DNA from: Flectonema sp. DT1601
Taxonomy: Eukaryota; Euglenozoa; Diplonemea; Diplonemida; Diplonemidae
Direction of reading: 5' to 3'
DNA length: 64,000 nt
NCBI GenBank assembly: GCA_964019425.1
Contig: OZ025796.1
Span: 558,001-622,000, forward strand
In this document: positions 35,901 through 48,145 of the stretch, piece after piece
Numbering within the stretch: the first letter of the stretch is position 1
Layout of the letters: every line of letters begins with the position of its first letter
Notes under the pieces: model-generated
The model's input: only the letters and a program-made list of their open reading frames with translations
Database searches by the model: none
Told to the model about the DNA's origin: nothing
Translations under genes and position numbers: made by a program

Positions 35901-38610
35901 CCGCTGTGACTGTCCAAACATCACTCCTTGCGAAGAGAGAGACGCCGAATCCTGTAGAAGGTATCTTTGCCCTGATGATACCACAAAGAGGTGTGAGATC
36001 GCTGTTTCTGGTGATACCAAATTCTGTCAATGCCCACGAGCAACTAAAACCTGTTCTGCTTACCACGTCAATGAATGCACCCGCAACGCCTGTCCTAACG
36101 ACAGCAACAGAATGTGCGAAGTTGTTAACAATCGATGTGACTGTCCGAGGTATTCTAAATGCAGTCAAATGTCGCAGTCAACTTGTACAGGAATCTGTCC
36201 GGAGAACAGCCGCAGTAAGTGCTATTGGAATAATGAAAATAGTGTGTGTGACTGCTACACTCCACCGAAGTCGTGTGCTGACTACTCTGAAATGATGTGT
36301 CAGGATAAGAACTGTCCTGACCAAGCAGGCAAGAAATGCATCTGGGCAATGGACACCTGTTCTTGTGACGATCGCATTAGCAGTTGTGATGAACTGTCGC
36401 AAACTCACTGCTCTGGAGGTTGTCCAAACTTCGCTGTTGGAAGCTGCAGATGGAATTCTGCGACTGACTGTTGCACCTGCATTGACCGTCCGCCACGTAG
36501 TTGTCAAGTTTACTCCTCTCAGGACTCCTGTGAGTCCCAGAGATGCCCTGAAGATGATTCATCAAAATGTCAATGGAGTATGATCCCTGGATCTAGCAGA
36601 GGAGTCTGTAACTGTCAGGCAACATCTTGTGGTAGCTATTCAGCAATTAGGGAGTGCAGCGGACGCGTCTGTCCGCAGAACTCCAACAGCGTCTGCTACT
36701 GGGACACTGCGACAGCGTCTTGCTCATGTCTCGAAAAGTCGTGCAAGGAAATGAAGCAATTCGAGTGTCTCGGTAATTGCCCAGAAGACCGCACCAAGTC
36801 ATGCAAATGGAATGACAAAACCGCTGCATGCGGATGCGCACAAACGTCGGAAGCATGTTCCGACTTGGACATCAGTTCATGTGGTGGTGGATGTCCTGAT
36901 CACCCAGGTAGTCTGATCCATAAATGTATTTGGGATAGAACAATAGGACAGTGTTACTGTCATAATAAGAACCCTCGCAGCTGTTCAGAAATTAATTCAT
37001 TAGGAGCTTGCTCCGGTACCTGCCCAGAAAATTCCGATAACAGCTGCGCCTGGGATCGCACCACCGGAAAATGTTCCTGCGCCAAACCAACTTACAGAAC
37101 TTGTTCAGACTTTGCCGACCAAGACTTGTGCACTGGTAGCTGCCCTGAAGGTCCAAGAGGAGCGCGTTGTGTGTGGAACAGATATCAAAGATCCTGTTCA
37201 TGCGATCAAAAGCTGAGCTGTAACGACTTTAACAGCGCTAGCTGTGCTGGTAGATGTCCAGAAGACCCGAGCAAGAGTTGTAAGTACGATGACTCTACTC
37301 AACACTGTGACTGCGTTGATAACACACCAACTCCAATGACAAGCAAAAGCTGCAGCGACGTGGAGGAAGCAGAGTTGTGCATTGGAAGATGTCCGGAAGC
37401 GCCGAATGGTTTCTGTGAGTGGAATGCTGAAATGAAAACTTGCGGATGCACAGAAAATATTGCAATGTCCTGTTCTGATATTGGCATCAAACAGTTGTGT
37501 GGTGGTCAGTGTCCTGAAAACCCAAAATACGGAAGATGTACGTGGAACGATAACTTTGGGGGACGATGCGAATGTTACGTACGACAGACACCAATGCCGA
37601 CACCAGTTCCAACTGTTGCTGTAACTGAATGTTCTGACATAAGCAACCAAAAACTCTGTCGGGGAGTATGCCCTGAGAATGAGCGCTCTATCTGCTTGTG
37701 GAGAAATGATCACTGTACCTGTTTTGAGGGTGGGCCAAAAAGCTGCTCCGAAATTGTATCGGTAGACCTCTGCCACGGAACCTGCCCCGACGACAAGCTC
37801 AGCAGTTGTGAGTGGAACAAAGAGGCAGAAAGCTGTGGATGTAAACCAGTACCACACGCTTGTGCTGAATTTGATACTCCAAAGGGATGTACTGGAATGG
37901 CGTGTCCAGATGATCACCGCAGTGTCTGTGGTTGGAACCGAAAACACAGCGTGTGTGAATGCCTCGAGCAGGAACTTCGCAGTTGCAAGCAGCTGGAAAA
38001 GCAAAGTTGCATAGGTAGCTGTCCTGAGAACAGCTTATCACAATGCAGATGGAGTGAAGAGGAGGCTTCCTGTGAGTGCGACCATCCTTTGAAAAGCTGC
38101 AGCGCATTTCCACAGGCCAGATGTGCAGGAAACTGTCCAGACAATTCAAATGGAATGTGTTATTGGGATGCCTCCACTGCGAGGTGCAACTGTGCAGTAT
38201 TGGAACCGAAGTCTTGCTCTGACATTTTGTCCCCTCGATTCTGCGGAGGAATTTGCCCCGACAATGAGGACTCACGCTGTTTCTGGAACCGCAACACTCA
38301 AATGTGTCAGTGCCGACCATCACCTTGTGCGCTACGTGATCAACATGACTGTGGTGGTTCCTGCCCTGAAAACCCGTCAAATACTTGCAGATGGAACTCT
38401 AGAGTAAATCAGTGTCAGTGCTTGCCAAAAAGACAAAGGTGTGAGCAATTCAGCTTTGATCTCTGTGGAGGAACTTGCCCCACAAGCAATAATCACTCTT
38501 GCGGTTGGGATCTCAATCTAGCAACGTGCAGGTGCAAATCAGCTCCTGACATCGTCGTGATAGACAGAGCTTTTGAAGGAACCCTCCGTGCTGTGCCTGA
38601 TCCACAATAA
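20914..38610 (+). CDS. Giant secreted cysteine-repeat protein (about 5,776 residues), 4 exons
   Basis: Exons 20914-27854, 27930-28589, 28707-31166 and 31341-38610 join to 17,331 nt in one frame. Residues 1-17 (MTTLALLGCLVVQSIGQ) form a signal peptide. The rest is made of modules of about 33-46 residues. The main type reads C-x-C-P-x5-C-x-DY-x5-C-x4-C-P-x-D-x2-R-x-C (6 Cys in 37 residues). A longer 46-residue variant has an ITYTTAAGAATSR insert. The final third changes to a second type with C-x-G-x-CP-E/D-N and a central C-x-W (from about 36100 on). I see neither a transmembrane segment nor a GPI signal; the end is acidic/hydrophobic without Cys. It is presumably secreted and tightly disulfide-bonded, for example in a surface coat, cyst wall, adhesive or extrusome content; this is inference. 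I recognise no named family. CxCP-rich surface proteins of other flagellates are only loosely similar. No in-frame TGA occurs in the whole gene. Confidence 0.85.
21540..26580 (+). repeat. Homogenised coding tandem array of 111-bp and 138-bp modules
   Basis: Within the giant gene, modules from about 21540 to 23090 repeat every 111 bp with very few changes and often alternate as 222-bp pairs (MVIDS...NNR then RVIDS...NNK). A 333-bp three-module block occurs twice in tandem at about 23375-23707 and 23708-24040. Groups of 138-bp modules recur at about 24367-24910 and 25134-25550. Flanking modules at either end are far more diverged. This is the pattern of recent unequal exchange or gene conversion. 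Confidence 0.85.
27930..31756 (+). repeat. Dispersed near-identical segments inside the giant gene, two with and one without an intron
   Basis: The module block starting YTCPEDMTKKCQVTADGRCD occurs at 27930-28210, 30268-30690 and 31341-31756 with almost the same bases. The first and third follow an intron, and share the last 18 intron bases (TATAATAAAATAAAACAG). The middle copy reads straight through the same AG-GTAC site with no intron. Confidence 0.8.
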
Positions 38611-39209
38611 GCATCAGAAAAAAAAAAAAAAAAACGATTTCCTCAAGAAAACAGCACACGTAAGAGCCAGCAGGCTTTTTCCCCCCTCCCCTTCTCTTTC
38701 TTTTATTTTTTCCCTTCAGGAAGAGGACAAAAGCAATCTTGATATAGTAATCGAGATCTGCTGAGTCTTCTCTACAGAAAGAAAACAAAAATCTACATAT
38801 CGCCTGCGTCAAAAGAAAAACAACAACAGCACCAATTCTTGAGATACGCACTTCGCTTTTTTTTTTTTTTTTTTATATTTTGTTTTTATTTATTTTGTTT
38901 AACGTGGGGAATTCCTTTTGTTGATATCTGCAGCAGGGGGAACAACACACTACTGTTTATATAATTTATATCACGAGCGAGGGTATTCTTGTTTTGACAT
39001 ATAATGCTCAAGATAAATTTCCTCGCTTTTGCGCACACAACCATCATGTGCATTCACTCTATTTTATTTTACCTTAGAAATGCTTTCTTTGTAAAGGTCC
39101 AAGAACCTCAAAGGGCTGTCGGCTCTTCAGGTGTGAGGATGTAGATGTTGGTTTGCATTCTTTTATTTCTTGTTGACAAATTTATTATTTAATTTATTTA
39201 TTTGGTTGG

Positions 39210-39240
<31 letters not shown>

Positions 39241-42200
39241 GAATGTTTGGGAGTTGAGAAAGTTTTGTTGTTTCTTTTCCTAAAGATATGGTTTGTGGTC
39301 GTTTTTTCATTGGATCACTGGTCTCGTTCCATATATCTCTCTCTCTCCTCTCTCTCCCTCTATCGTATGAACCTAATCAAACAGTCTTCCCCCTATCTTC
39401 CCTCGGTAACGTGCCGCCCTCAACCCGCACCCCCCATTCAATTAATGATAATTTCGCTTTGTAGTTTTTCTTATATTATGCACTTTTATCGTTTTATTAT
39501 TATCGTTTCCTTCCTATCTCTTATAAAAAATTGCAAATCTTTTTCCCCTGTTTTATTTTTGAAAGGGGGTGCTGAGTAGTATTTAATATAATTTCTCTTT
39601 CGCACATTGCTTGAAGAAAGTCGTTTTTGCTTTATAATTTTATGAAATTTATGAAATAAAATAGTTTTCTAGGTCTTAGACTAAGGGTTTTTTTTTGTAT
39701 CATCCTTCTTCTGTGTGTCTCGTAGCGTTCAGCACTCAACAATACCTGTTACTTGCTTTCCTTTTTTTTTTTTATTAAAGAAAGAGGGGCAAGTAAGGTC
39801 TTCTTGAACAATAATTCGTCGCTATTAGATACGAAGATGGTGGTGTGCAACTCTCTCTTTTGACTTTTGCGGTAGGAGTTCTTTTTTTTTTTTTAAAGAA
39901 TTAATGTTTCCTTCCTCCCGTTTTTATTTTTGCATGGTAAATAATAGGCACTTTTTTTTTTTTTTTTTTTAATTTACATTGTTTGTTTTCTTTTTTTTTC
40001 TTAGGCGGGATATAGCAGTTCTCCTTTTTCTACGATCCACAATAGTCTCTACACGGATGTTGAATGGGGAAGTTATTTTCTGTTGGAATTAAAACCCGCA
40101 TTTTCTTGTACCTCAAAAATGTTTTTTTTTTTTTTTTTTTTGTTTCTTGTGCACTGCACGAGAAATGGATGGGTCGGGTAAGCCATCTCCCCGTTTTTTT
40201 TTTTTTTTTTTTTTTTTTTTTTGAGCTATTGCTGAGAAGGAAAAACAACCGTGCTGCTTTTTTTGCACTAGCTATTATTTTCTTTTTTTTCCCTCGTTTC
40301 TCCCTCCCCACTCACGCCCCCCGAATTAAGTCTGGGGTGTGAATCCAATTTTTTCTTCTTTTTTCTTTTTTCTTTTTTCGAACAGGGAAAAAGACAAAAA
40401 AATAGCACTCAAGAAATAAAAGGGAAATGTTTTGATTTTTTTCGATTTTTTTTTTTTTTTTTGTAAAGCATAAAAGGTAAAGCAGCCAGTGCTATCGATC
40501 TGCCAGGTATTTTAAACAGTTCGATGTACAAAATGCAAATCTTTCGTATTTTTTTTTTAGCTGAATATCTGCCATCAGCCTGTTTGTAAAGTCTCTGCTG
40601 AGCACAAATAATAAATATTGGCAGATGGGTGATTCAGAATACATTCACGACAAATGGTTTTTATTTTTTAATTTTTCAGCAGTGAAGTGTCGTACTTTTA
40701 GGTGGGAAAATTCTTCATTGTCTCCAATGCAGGGAGTTTTACGACCTTTAGTAGTTTATAACCTTTAGTTTTTTTTTTTTTTTTTTTTGCGATCCTTGTC
40801 TATTGGGCAAGGTTTTTGCTCTTACCTCCACTCGCCAAAGAAAATTGCTTCTTGGTACTTACTTTGATTTTACTTTTGTTTTTGTTTTTTTTTCGTTTTG
40901 CAAGAGTATCTTTTTTTCGGTTGCCCTAACACAGTTTGAGGATGGCAGCTGCTGTTCTAAAAACAGCAGATTTTCGCTTTTTTTTTTTCTCTCTCTTCTC
41001 CCTTCCCTCAGTAACAAGGATAAATCACGAACTGACGTCTCAGAAAAAAAAACTTTTTTCGAGTCAAAAACCGAAGACCAATTTGTTTACGTAATTACTG
41101 GCTTGCTTTTCATCTCTCCTTGCTGAAGATATCTATTTTTTATTTCAATTAAATACACACCCAGCGTAATCTTGGAGTTTTCTCTCCTCTGTAAAGGCCG
41201 GGGTTCCCTTTTTTTACTTATAAGTGTTCTTTTATTCATTCATTTTTTGCCAAGCGAAATCGCATCTCATAATAAGGCCCATTGGCAGTGACCTAATCTC
41301 GAGGCGATTTATTTTTGGCAAGTTGGTGAAACCTTTGTTAGACTCAGCAGTGAAATGTGGAGTTGCCATCTGCGAAGAACTTTGAAAGGGTTTCTTGGCA
41401 GTGGCTCTTTAGTTCTCTTCAGTGGTTGCGTACTCATTTCTCTATCTGATTGAATCAAGAGAAGAAAAGGTTTTTTTTTTTTTTTATTGTTCTAACTCCA
41501 TTTATTTTAGTGCAGTTTTTTTCTTTTTCAAGTTTCTTTTTGTTTGCTGCGGGAAGTAGGTATAACATTCCTGCTCTTAGGCGTGTTTGGAGTTTTTCCC
41601 TCTTATTCTTTGAAGTGCGTCGTGGGACTGGTAGGTGGTCCAAACACTTCGAATCTTCCTCTCGTTGTTTTTTTCTTCTCTTTGTAACTTACACGCGTTG
41701 ACGGAATTACAGTAGTCCTTGTTTCTTACACACTTCACCTTTTCTTGGTGCTGAATAGCCTCTCCTGGGCCCCTTTCGTGAGCTTCTCCCGTTTATTTTA
41801 TTTTAATTCTAAGGGGTGGTCAGTACGGCTTTCCAGTACCAGCTGAAAGTGAGCTCCACTCACCCGCTTTTGGTCATGCAATGATTGCTCTCCTAATCTT
41901 GTGTATCCTCATTTTCCTTTATTTTTACTTATTTATATATTTTATCTGTTTCGTACGCAAAACAAACATAACAAACACAAGAGAAAAAATAATTTTAATA
42001 AAATCAAACCAAAATAAAAGGTTAAACTAGTTCTTTATGATAATGTTATATCAAACCGACATATTTTGGGGTTTGACCTTCATCACGAGACTTAACCTTT
42101 TGCATCGACTAACAGTTTCCCCTGACTGCCACGAGACAACAGCGTCCTGGTTCTTGGGAGTGAGCAAAGTAGGTAGTCTTATGGATGAACTTTTTCCCCT

Positions 42201-43572
42201 AAAATCTTATACCCTCGTAAAATGACTTCTTACGAAATCGAGCCTAGCTGATGCCGAATGGTTTGATGCAAGCACTGCACGCACCTCCATCCTGGCACCA
42301 GCTCGCATCTAATTTCGTAATGAACTCTAAAAAAAACAAAAGAATGCAACAAGTTTTTTACAACAAGTATGGCTTGCTATATGAAAAAAGATTGGGGAAA
42401 AGAGGAATGCTTCGCCCCCTTTAGGCGCCCGCGAAACGCAGTGTTGCGCCGAACAATTAATTTAAGGGGTGTGGAAGGTTTTGATTTTTTTCCTCCCAAA
42501 AATATTTTCAATTTTTCCTACACCCATTTTTCAAACAAAATACCCTGTTTGCTTGTCCCTTTTACGCTGGGCAGATTTCCCGCTACTGCTTCCATGTTTA
42601 AGTGCCGATTTTGTTTGTTTGTTTTTTGCACACAAGTGCTATGACTTCCAACGCGGCAAACCCTACAGTTTTCGTGCAGAGTTCATTGCTTGTGTGAAGA
42701 AGAACGAATTTGCAGCACTACTATATCTCACCCTCCCTCACGGTGCGGGAGAGGGCTTTTGCACGTTGTTTCGAAAAAAAGAACAGAACAAAACACGATC
42801 TTATTTACATTCCCTGCCTGAACAGAAGAAGAAATAAGGATTTTTACGAAATTAACCCATATCAATACCCGATTTATGTGATTCTCTTTAGATGTGTATT
42901 ATATGAGGGCGTCACCTTTTTTACAGAAAAGTTCGTGAATGGTTTATTATTAGTTGTCGTTTGTGAATTAAAAAAAACAACATTAAGTGCAAGCAAAAAA
43001 TGAAGAAGAATAATAGCCTTGGTAAATTACACATGCGCACGAAACAAAATAAAACCCTTCCCATATGCAATTACTCTTGTTGCACCAAACCTCTTTCTTT
43101 AATCCTGAGGCTCTCGTACCTTTCCAGATGCCTTACAGATCCTAAGAGGGCGTCACTCGGTGCTCCCGCGTGGTGTCGTCTTCGAAAATGGGCTAATGGA
43201 GTTCAACTTCTAAATTGCGGGAAAAAGAAAGAAATAAAAAATAGTCATCGGGTATTCATACTATGATGTGATTTTTGTTTTACAATATTCCCTCTTTTTT
43301 ATGTTTTGTGATTTTTTTTGCAACAAAATTGTACGGATGAAGTTGAGGAAGCAGTGCAAGACCATTTCCTCTCCCTGATATTAACTAAGCAAATATATTA
43401 ACTTGTCCTCCCTCCCCATCCCTGCCATTCCCGCAAACACACAACAAAAAGAAGTAATATTAGGAGCTGCTTTCTTCCCTTTGAGTTCGCTCTTCAATTC
43501 CTCGCTCCCGACCCGCATCCCTTTGCATCTGATGTTATTTTTTTTGTAAAATATTCAATTTACACAGGAGAC
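38611..43572. other. Long T-rich intergenic region, no gene seen
   Basis: Almost 5 kb. It holds many runs of 15-25 T or A (for example near 39210-39239, 39951-39970, 40195-40222). The short frames read as Phe/Leu/Ser strings from T tracts and lack any domain. I found neither a tRNA nor an intron grammar here. It may contain promoters of the kinase gene or unrecognised RNAs. Confidence 0.5.
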
Positions 43573-45178
43573 ATGACCGGGGATGTCCAAGGACGTGAGT
43601 CTGCGGTTTTTAAAACATCTATTCCTCCAGTGGAGATAAAGATGACTAGTTTCATCAAAAAGATGTTCCGAAAATCGAAACCAACGCCACCTGCTGCATA
43701 CATCCCTCAACCCACTGACCCGCAGCCTGTACCAGAAACTGGAAGTGTAAAAAAAGAAAGTCCTGTTGAAGAAAAGAAGAAGGTAAAAGTCGCTGTATTT
43801 GGTTCGGATGTGTGTGTTTCACCAAAGAAAGCTGAGGAATCGAAGGTTAGAGTGGCGTTACCATTGGGTGTGTCATCCAGTAGTGGTCAGATTGCGAAAA
43901 CAAAGCAATCACCAAAGGCACAATCGAAGGTGACAGTGGCTCCCCCACCAACCGTTTTTGTCCCGCCGACTTCGATAAAAACTGTTGATCAACCCAACAA
44001 GATTTGTATAAAAATGCCAATAGAGCTCTCTGTTGGGAAGATTCAGAAAGACGTTGCCAGTGAGAGTATAAGTAAAAGTGTTAGGATTGAGGAACCAATC
44101 AGGTCGGAGGTTAAACGTACAGCCTCAGCAGAAGACACTTCCTTCCAAATCGCCTCTTCAGCAGGATTTTCTTGTCCAATTGCGTACGATGATTTAATTG
44201 TTGGGAGACAATTAGGGAAGGGAGCACAGGGGGTGGTATCATCCGCAATTCACCGCAAGTCTGGGACTGAATTTGCCCTCAAAATCACTAAATTTGGTGC
44301 CAATTTCACGATGAAAGACTTCAAAGGAGAGGTTGAAAAGCTGCAGAGGATAGCTACAAGTTCCGACCTCGACAGCTGCGCAGTTCGCATGTACGAAGTT
44401 TTCCACCTCGCTTCTACTCATAAAGCTGCGTTCCTTATGGAATGCATGCCTCATGGATCCTTAACAGATTGCCTTTTGAAATTGGCAGGAACGTCTTATG
44501 GCAGTTGCCTTCCTTCTCTCCCACCTCCTCCAACAGCACCGATTAGCTCTGGAGATGTCATAACCCCTCCTCCTTCTGCTACACGATTCTCTATGAAGGA
44601 CGTGTCTTTTATTGCCAGACAGGTGTGTAATCAGCAATCCCTTTAGTGTTTTGGTGCATCTTAATAAAAACAAATAGGGTCTCTCCGCGTTGGCAGCTCT
44701 TCAGCGACTGCGGTTCGTCCACTGTGACATAAAGCCTCATAACCTACTAGTTTCTGGAGGTACTGTAAAGCTGGCAGACTTTGGTGTTGCCAAGGGCACG
44801 GACACGTTGAGTGTTGCTGGTACAGGGACAGGTTCTATTGGTTATATGCCTCCGGAGAGAATTCGTGGGGAAACTTATTCATATAATTCAGATGTCTACA
44901 GCATGGGTATGACTCTGGGGTATTGCGCTCTGGGATGCTACCCACTGAAGGGAGAGTGTGAGTTTGATGCCCTTGCCGCTGTCAGCATGGGGACTGCCAG
45001 AGTCCTCTATCCAGCAGAATGTGTGGATCCGGAGCTGCAGCAATTTACTGACCTCTGTATGTCGGCTGATCGGACTGTGAGACCGTGTGCTGAGCAGTTA
45101 CTGCAGTGCGACTTCATCACAAAGTACCTTGATGAAGGGCCATCTTTTATTGGGTATTTGAAGTCACCGAGTGGGTAA
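43573..45178 (+). CDS. MAP2K (MEK)-like protein kinase with Cys in the HRD motif, one intron
   Basis: Exons 43573-44622 and 44678-45178; intron 44623-44677 (GTGTGT...AATAG, 55 nt). The protein is 516 residues. Residues 1-200 are a basic, Pro/Ser/Lys-rich leader (FIKKMFRKSK near residue 28). Kinase motifs: Gly loop GKGAQGVV, VAIK Lys in FALKITKF, catalytic loop HCDIKPHNLL, DFGVAKG, GSIGYMPPERI (APE region), DVYSMGMTLGYCALGCYP. The DFGVA and GSIGYMPPER parts are MEK-like. The HRD Arg is Cys, so it is a non-RD kinase and may not need activation-loop phosphorylation; the catalytic Asp and metal residues are kept. A Pro/Ser insert (SLPPPPTAPISSGD) lies between the hinge and helix E. The first exon could start at the internal Met before TSFIKKMF. 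It ends in TAA. Confidence 0.85.
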
Positions 45179-45360
45179 GCCAAAAACCATATAATTTTTG
45201 GACGCCTTTTTGACATCACTGAATGTTGTCCCTAGCCTCCAAACTGCAATTGGCAATGTCAATAGCATTATTTATTAATGTAGTCCCAGGGGTGTCTGTC
45301 CCTGATTTGAAGTCAAAGTAGTTTTTGTTTATTTTACTCTTTGTTTCAACAGGTAAAAAA

Positions 45361-45434
45361 TACCCCATGTGAGACTCGAACTCACAACCTTTGGATTAGA
45401 AGTCCAACGCGCTATCCAATTGCGCCAATGGGGC
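45361..45434 (-). tRNA. tRNA-Arg (anticodon UCU)
   Basis: Minus-strand 74-mer. Acceptor GCCCCAT pairs with ATGGGGT plus discriminator A. Anticodon stem TTGGA/TCCAA with loop CTTCTAA gives UCU (Arg, AGA codons). T-loop GTTCGAGTC. T6 stop at 45355-45360. LINE tails begin 14 bp upstream of its 5' end. Confidence 0.95.
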
Positions 45435-45448
45435 CATATTCGGAAGAC

Positions 45449-48137
45449 TTTTTTATTTATTTAGTCACATCCCCCCTGTCTTTCCACTTTATTTTTCTTC
45501 GTTCTGAGCATTCTTGCCCTTCTTATTTTTTGATAAAGTAAACAAGTAAAAACAAGCGCAACTGTCCTGAGTCCGTTGGAGGACTTCCCCGGATAGGAAT
45601 CTCAAGACACAGTTAATATAAAGCGAAGGATCAGTACAGGGACGGTGGCCAAAGACCACTGGGTTACCTACGAGCCATGAAGCTCTGTGGATGTCCTCAG
45701 AGAAATTAGGAGATGATTAAGGAGTGTGATAAGGGAGAATGATACTAATGAATTAGCAACTACCAATCAGTTAACAGTTTGATAAGCCTGTTCGTTGTTC
45801 CAAATGCCATAAGTAGCCTGCTAGGGCGTGAAGATTTCTCGTCGCAAACATTATTGAAAGATTCAGTTTGGTCTCGGAAATTCTCGCTTCCTGAATGTTT
45901 GATCTTATTGTTCCTTCTCTAATGCGGACCACGTCACCATCCTCGCAATCAAATATTAGATGTCGGGCAGAAGAGTCTGTTCTTTTGCAGAAGGGGCACT
46001 TTATCGGTAGTTCATTTACCCTGAGCAGGGGGTGAGAGCCCGTTCTGAACCTGGCTATCCTTATCTCTGATTCTCTCAGCATGTCCTTGGGGTATCGAGC
46101 CGCTCTCAGGCCTCCGGTAGCATCAAGATACTGCCTAAGCATCACCCGTTTGATCGGTGGTTTCGCCCTTGTTGAACCCTCCATAATCTTACCAAACAGC
46201 TTTCTGTTAGCTTCCCTCGCTATCCTTGACTTATGTGCGAAGAAGTCCATAGTCGTTGACACCGGCTTGCTCTTAACATCTTTTGAGATCTTTTTCGCCA
46301 GTTCATCTGCCTTGTCATGCGTCATGCGGTTCAATTCCCACGTGAGCTGGGATGAATTGAAGGTGTACGAATGAGTCTAATTTTCTTATCCCTTCTAGTA
46401 TCGAGAGAGAGTTCAGCTTCCTCTGAGCCGCAATTCCACCACGCAGCTCATCCAGATTGGATTTAGAATCACTGAAGACTCTCGTGATTCCAGATCTGGG
46501 ACCCAAGACAGAGGTTGCTTTTCCAAATTCACTTATTAACAGCTTCAGAGTTACCTGTTCAGCTTTATAACTACTTTCCGTTGCAACAAGTCTCGATGCC
46601 ATGGTCCGTTCACACGGCGTGATCTGCACTGCCGCTGCGCCTGCCGTGTAGTTGACAGGGTCGTGGGATCCGTCAACAAAAATGGACGAGGTACAAGGCC
46701 TAAGTTCGCTGCAGTACTCCTCGAACTTAGCCTTGTCCACTTCAGCAACACCGGTCTTCGAATGTCCATATCCGCAAGATATCTCCAGGTTCGGAACATC
46801 TATCCATGGCTCGATGCTGTCAGGCATGACAATCCCCTGGATCTCCATATTTCGGTCCTCGGCCGGTAAAGTTGAACTCCAAGTTCCACTAGCGATTCCC
46901 TTCGTAGAAGGAACCCAATCCAGTGACCGATACCTGAATAGAGCAATCCTGGCTTGTTTCTCAATCTGCAGTCTCATCGGGAGTATGTTCGCCTCCCACA
47001 GTAACGGAAGGGACCTTGTGTTGAAGCCGCAGCCGGTGATCTTTCTAGCTATCTTCCTCAGATTCAGGTCAATAGGTTTAAGCTGTTCATCTGTCAGGAA
47101 AGGTCCATAGCTCTCAAGCCCATACAGAATCCTTGAGAGAATGTATAAGTTCTTGATCATGTTCAGCGTTTTGAAATCAAAGTTGAATAGCTCTAACTTT
47201 CGAAGCAGAACAAGTCCCTTCCTCGTCTCATCCAGTAGTTTATCCACTTGTGTACCATATGTAAGGTCATCGTCAATATGTACACCCAAGTACTTAACAC
47301 TATCCACCATCGGCATGAGTACGGCAGTCAGCAACTTCACCCAGGTCGGATCCGGACCCACTGGCATCAGTTCAAGAAGTTCACTTGCCTTCGTAACCTC
47401 CGTATCACCCAGCTTGAGGATCATCGCCCCATTTCCAAGTAATGGCCTACCTTCTTCATTTGACCGAATCATCCCAGCCAGTTCCTCCCTACTGATCCGA
47501 AAGAAGTTCTCTCCTGACGTTCTGGGGAATCCCAGCCTCCAATACATATTCCTAGGACAGTCCACCGGCATCCCGCAGGTCTTCGAAACCGACAGTGCCA
47601 TGTCATTATCTTTGCACCAACGATCTACTAACCCAAGGACTAATTGCGCCATCCGGTAAGTTACTTTAAAATCCTTATTCGAAACCACACAAGCTGTGTC
47701 GTCTGCGTAGAGTGCTGAAACACATCCGGTCTTCTCAAGTTTCTTAGCCAGGTCGTCGACATATATCAGATAAAGGAGAGGCCCAACAATCGACCCTTGC
47801 GGAACACCTTTCGTCACAGTTCTGTATGCGCTCAGATTGCCATTGACACTAACCTTTGCCTTCCTTCGCGTCAGAAAGTTAGCGACCCATCCGATGAATG
47901 GTGAAGGAATCCCCATCGCCACCATTTTAGCAATCAGTTTAACATGATTTATCCTATCAAATGCCTCAGTGAAGTCGAAAGAGAGCAGTATCGAACTCTT
48001 GCCACCTTTTCTCGCACCATGAAGCGCATTGACCAGCAGTGAGATTTGCTCGCAAGTATTCCTACCCCTTCTGAAACCTGCCTGAATGGAGGACAAGGCA
48101 TTATTTGACGTCAACCAATACATTAGCCTGTCGTAAA
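45449..48137 (-). mobile_element. LINE-A copy 2, 5'-truncated, inserted upstream of tRNA-Arg
   Basis: A 2.7-kb minus-strand copy almost the same as bases 53811-56480 of LINE-A copy 1 (only scattered differences, so recent). An 8-bp duplication (CGGAAGAC on the plus strand) flanks it exactly: 45441-45448 at the 3' (A-tail) end and 48138-48145 at the truncated end. Insertion was thus 6-14 bp upstream of tRNA-Arg, and between that gene and an earlier LINE-B insertion. It keeps part of the reverse transcriptase, the RNase H, the CCHC-like finger and the 3' untranslated region with the conserved hairpin (45645-45659). Confidence 0.9.
45771..48137 (-). pseudogene. LINE-A ORF2 fragment (reverse transcriptase part, RNase H, zinc finger)
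   Basis: The minus-strand frame begins in the reverse transcriptase palm/fingers (DRLMYWLTSNNALSSIQAGF), includes FDFTEAFDRINH, GVPQGSIVGPLLYLIYVDD and LYADDTA, then RNase H (IFVDGSHDP, VFSDSKSNLDEL, IPAHVGIE). Near 46320 a 7-bp tandem duplication (GCATGAC twice) shifts the frame. The rest (DKADELAKKISKD to the CPFCKRTDSSARHLIFDC finger) follows in another frame, ending at 45771. The endonuclease is absent because of 5' truncation. It is not functional as it stands. Confidence 0.88.
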
Positions 48138-48145
48138 CGGAAGAC

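Noticed and set aside
38611-43572. Several 60-125-codon frames in the long intergenic region
   Set aside because: They are built from T or A runs (Phe, Lys, Leu strings), lack domains and overlap on both strands.
45173-45354. Continuation of the kinase by an intron starting GTAAGC at its stop codon
   Set aside because: The donor does not fit the GTNTG rule, the next AG leads straight into the tRNA-Arg, and the kinase fold is already complete.
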